In this document: positions 6,125 to 6,541 of the stretch, in pieces | Layout of the letters: each line of letters begins with the position of its first letter | Position numbering within the stretch: the stretch's first letter is position 1 | Source: Armatimonadota bacterium | Lineage (GTDB): Bacteria; Armatimonadota; Hebobacteria; CAIYQO01 | Direction: 5' to 3' | DNA: 6,541 nucleotides | NCBI GenBank assembly: GCA_022708765.1 | Contig: JAKIYB010000265.1 | Coordinates: forward strand, 1-6,541 | Notes under the pieces: generated by a model | What the model saw: only the letters and a program-made list of their open reading frames with translations | Databases searched by the model: none | Told to the model about the DNA's origin: nothing | Program-made: the position numbers and the translations under genes

Positions 6125-6238
6125 ATGCACCTCAACCCCCTCTACCTCCCCGCGCTCCTGCTCGCCGGTGCCTGCTACGCCGGCGGGCGCACGGTTACCA
6201 TCGGACAAGCAGGGAACGACTCCCCAATCGCGAAATAG
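6125..6238 (+). CDS. Possible small exported peptide or remnant of a secreted protein gene (37 codons)
   Basis: ATG at 6125 to TAG at 6236-6238. The product begins MHLNPLYLPALLLAGACYAG, a fair Sec signal peptide or loose lipobox (LAGAC, with Ala instead of Leu at -3), then GRTVTIGQAGNDSPIAK and stops. A signal peptide followed by only about 17 residues suggests either a small secreted peptide or the decayed 5' end of a larger exported protein. The RBS is poor (GATGAGAC 11-18 nt upstream). It ends 38 nt before the next gene, so it could also be a translated leader. It may be a chance ORF. Confidence 0.3.
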   Translation: MHLNPLYLPALLLAGACYAGGRTVTIGQAGNDSPIAK

Positions 6239-6276
6239 AACCACTATTACCGATTCTCGTTCCCGGGAGGTTTGCC

Positions 6277-6541
6277 ATGCGTATCTGGCTCATCGGTCTG
6301 CTGCTGGCGGCGCTGTGCGTCGCGCCGGCGTTCGCCCAGGGGAAAAAGCCGGCGGTGCTCTTCACCGGCGCGCTGCACCACACCTACTTCGCCCAGCCGC
6401 TGCACGCGGAAGGCATCGAGTTGCACGTCGGCGGCGACCTGGCGGCGCTGCTGCCCACCGGCAAGTATAACGTAGCCGTGGTGACCTACGGCTTCCGCGA
6501 CCCGAAGACCGTGGCGGCGCTGCACGCCTTCATGGAGGCGG
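6277..6541 (+). CDS. Exported protein, possibly with a GATase1/flavodoxin-like fold (3' end outside window)
   Basis: The first 88 codons of a gene open at the right edge. Residues 1-20 are a clear Sec signal peptide (MRIWLIGLLLAALCVAPAFA, cleavage AFA|Q). The mature part, KKPAVLFTGALHH then YNVAVVTYGFRDPKTVAALHAFMEA, alternates hydrophobic strands and helices as in Rossmann-like class I glutamine-amidotransferase/ThuA-like domains ('it is evident in D/TYG, then an x-AL-x-F-x-x-G helix'). These domains are common in secreted proteins of Armatimonadota and Planctomycetota acting on carbohydrates, but too little is visible to name the family. The ATG follows GGGAGG (6265-6270) by 6 nt, the same spacing as in the esterase gene. 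The C-terminus and any catalytic residues are missing from the window. Confidence 0.75.
   Translation, partial: MRIWLIGLLLAALCVAPAFAQGKKPAVLFTGALHHTYFAQPLHAEGIELHVGGDLAALLPTGKYNVAVVTYGFRDPKTVAALHAFMEA

Noticed and set aside
5963..6244. A 93-codon minus-strand open frame across the repeat cluster
   Set aside because: Built from hairpin and repeat sequence, no good ribosome site, no protein-like pattern.

Overview
The window is GC-rich DNA from a bacterium, with long uninterrupted reading frames. The best clue to its origin is the gene at 2454-3728. Its product starts with a type IV prepilin cleavage/methylation signal, followed by an 'AKAREKARQTTCLSNQRQI' stretch and an H-X9-DG motif. Expanded sets of such short pseudopilin-like proteins are typical of Armatimonadota, and also occur in Planctomycetota and Lentisphaerota. 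Together with secreted carbohydrate-active enzymes and a cyclase-STAND regulator, this suggests a heterotrophic, polysaccharide-degrading Armatimonadota-like organism. That assignment is inference; no rRNA or other phylogenetic marker is present.

Layout. Positions 1-2252 (minus strand) carry the first 750 codons of a large regulator: a class III nucleotidyl cyclase domain, a STAND/NB-ARC-type ATPase and a TPR-like tail that runs off the left edge. A 201-bp spacer (2253-2453) with an AT-rich core separates it from the divergent pseudopilin-like gene (2454-3728). A 101-bp spacer with a perfect 6+6 palindrome leads to a secreted, divergent CE7 (acetyl xylan esterase) family protein (3830-5812). 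The next 464 bp (5813-6276) hold no confident gene but much structure: a 124-bp element bounded by perfect 29-bp inverted repeats that each begin with GTAG, a second GTAG-headed hairpin, a possible promoter with a palindrome in its spacer, and a 37-codon signal-peptide-like ORF. A further secreted protein begins at 6277 and runs off the right edge.

The genes do not form an obvious operon: the first is divergent from the rest, and the plus-strand genes are separated by 101 and 464 bp. Three of the four main products have export signals (one prepilin-type, two Sec-type), which fits envelope or extracellular work on carbohydrate polymers. The soluble cyclase-ATPase is probably a signalling protein, with no direct evidence that it controls its neighbours.

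The most noteworthy items are the REP/REPIN-like inverted repeat, the pseudopilin-like protein with an unusual ~230-residue C-terminal extension of possible lectin-like fold, and the CE7 protein that keeps its catalytic triad but has lost other family motifs. I saw no tRNA, rRNA, CRISPR array or intact transposase gene.
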